Program-made: the position numbers and the translations under genes
Origin: Phoenix dactylifera
Taxonomy: Eukaryota; Streptophyta; Magnoliopsida; Arecales; Arecaceae
DNA: 64,000 bases
Reading direction: 5' to 3'
Assembly (NCBI RefSeq): GCF_009389715.1
Contig: NC_052392.1
Coordinates: 40,467,668 to 40,531,667 of the forward strand
Notes under the pieces: generated by a model
Databases searched by the model: none
What the model saw: the letters and a program-made list of their open reading frames with translations, nothing else
What the model was told of the DNA's origin: nothing
Shown here: positions 63,762 through 64,000 of the stretch, in pieces
Layout: each line of letters starts with the position of its first letter
How positions within the stretch are numbered: the stretch's first letter is position 1

Positions 63762-64000
63762 CTTCTCTTGACCAAGTCACATGATCAACTCTCAGATTTT
63801 CTTTTCTTAGCAATAAGATTTACTGAGGGCATGAGAATTTTGAAATATGAGACTACAAAGTTGTGTACCTCATCCGACAACAAGCTTGTGACCTATGGAC
63901 AACAACCTAAACAAGGTTATCCAAATGTTATTATCCGATAATCATCTTTTTATTGTTTTGCAGTTTTATTTCAGTTATTTGTCAAGTTCTTTCATTTTGG

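Larger units (their letters stand above)
57761..64000 (+). other. Intron 2 of the phosphatase gene, open at the right edge
   Basis: The donor is GTTAGC at 57761. No acceptor followed by the expected PKWN coding start is found before the window ends, so intron 2 exceeds 6.2 kb. Contents are AT-rich DNA, a CGGTAC-type relic at 58045-58210 and a 38-bp-period tandem repeat at 63691-63761. No other gene is visible. Confidence 0.75.

Overview
The window is plant nuclear DNA. The genes have GT-AG introns, several of them many kilobases long. Exon density is low, decayed transposons and microsatellites are common, and there is one nuclear-type tRNA-His gene. The GC-rich first coding exons (1397-2099, 29748-30224, start of 46303-48714) followed by AT-richer later exons point to a monocot. 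A palm-like, medium-to-large genome is my best guess, but that is inference and no species can be named from the sequence.

Layout: (1) 1.4-2.8 kb, + strand: a two-exon DUF1685-family protein. (2) 4.2-16.2 kb, - strand: a complete 12-exon pectin acetylesterase gene. Its last intron is 6.9 kb and holds CGGTAC-rich inverted-repeat elements and a decayed copy of the gene's own terminal exon. (3) 16.4-25.7 kb: gene-poor DNA with a tRNA-His(GTG) and, 138 bp away, a broken 3' fragment of an NRT1/PTR (NPF) transporter. (4) 26.1-28.7 kb, + strand: a seven-exon HAD-type phosphatase of the SDT1/pyrimidine 5'-nucleotidase-like family, with a fold-back MITE just upstream of its ATG. (5) 29.7-33.5 kb, + strand: a three-exon START-like (polyketide cyclase/COQ10-type) protein with a probable plastid transit peptide. 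Its last exon and 3' flank were duplicated to 36.7-38.1 kb, where the copy is dead. (6) 40-41.9 kb: a decayed LINE. (7) 46.3 kb to beyond the right edge, + strand: a POLTERGEIST/PLL-type protein phosphatase 2C with an uORF-rich leader, an 804-codon first exon, an 8.9-kb intron 1 and an intron 2 that is not closed by base 64000.

The genes do not form a pathway or cluster. They are ordinary single plant genes: cell-wall pectin deacetylation, nucleotide or phosphate metabolism, a plastid lipid-binding-type protein, and stem-cell/receptor-kinase signalling phosphatase activity. I saw no defence system, operon-like cluster or other clearly new system. The most distinctive feature is structural. 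Three of the genes carry a local duplication that includes the end of an exon or the whole terminal exon: PAE exon 12, START-like exon 3, and HAD exon 4 with its donor.

Exon coordinates were read by eye. For the four complete genes the joined exons add up to a whole number of codons with GT-AG borders throughout. UTR ends, repeat borders and transposon borders are approximate.
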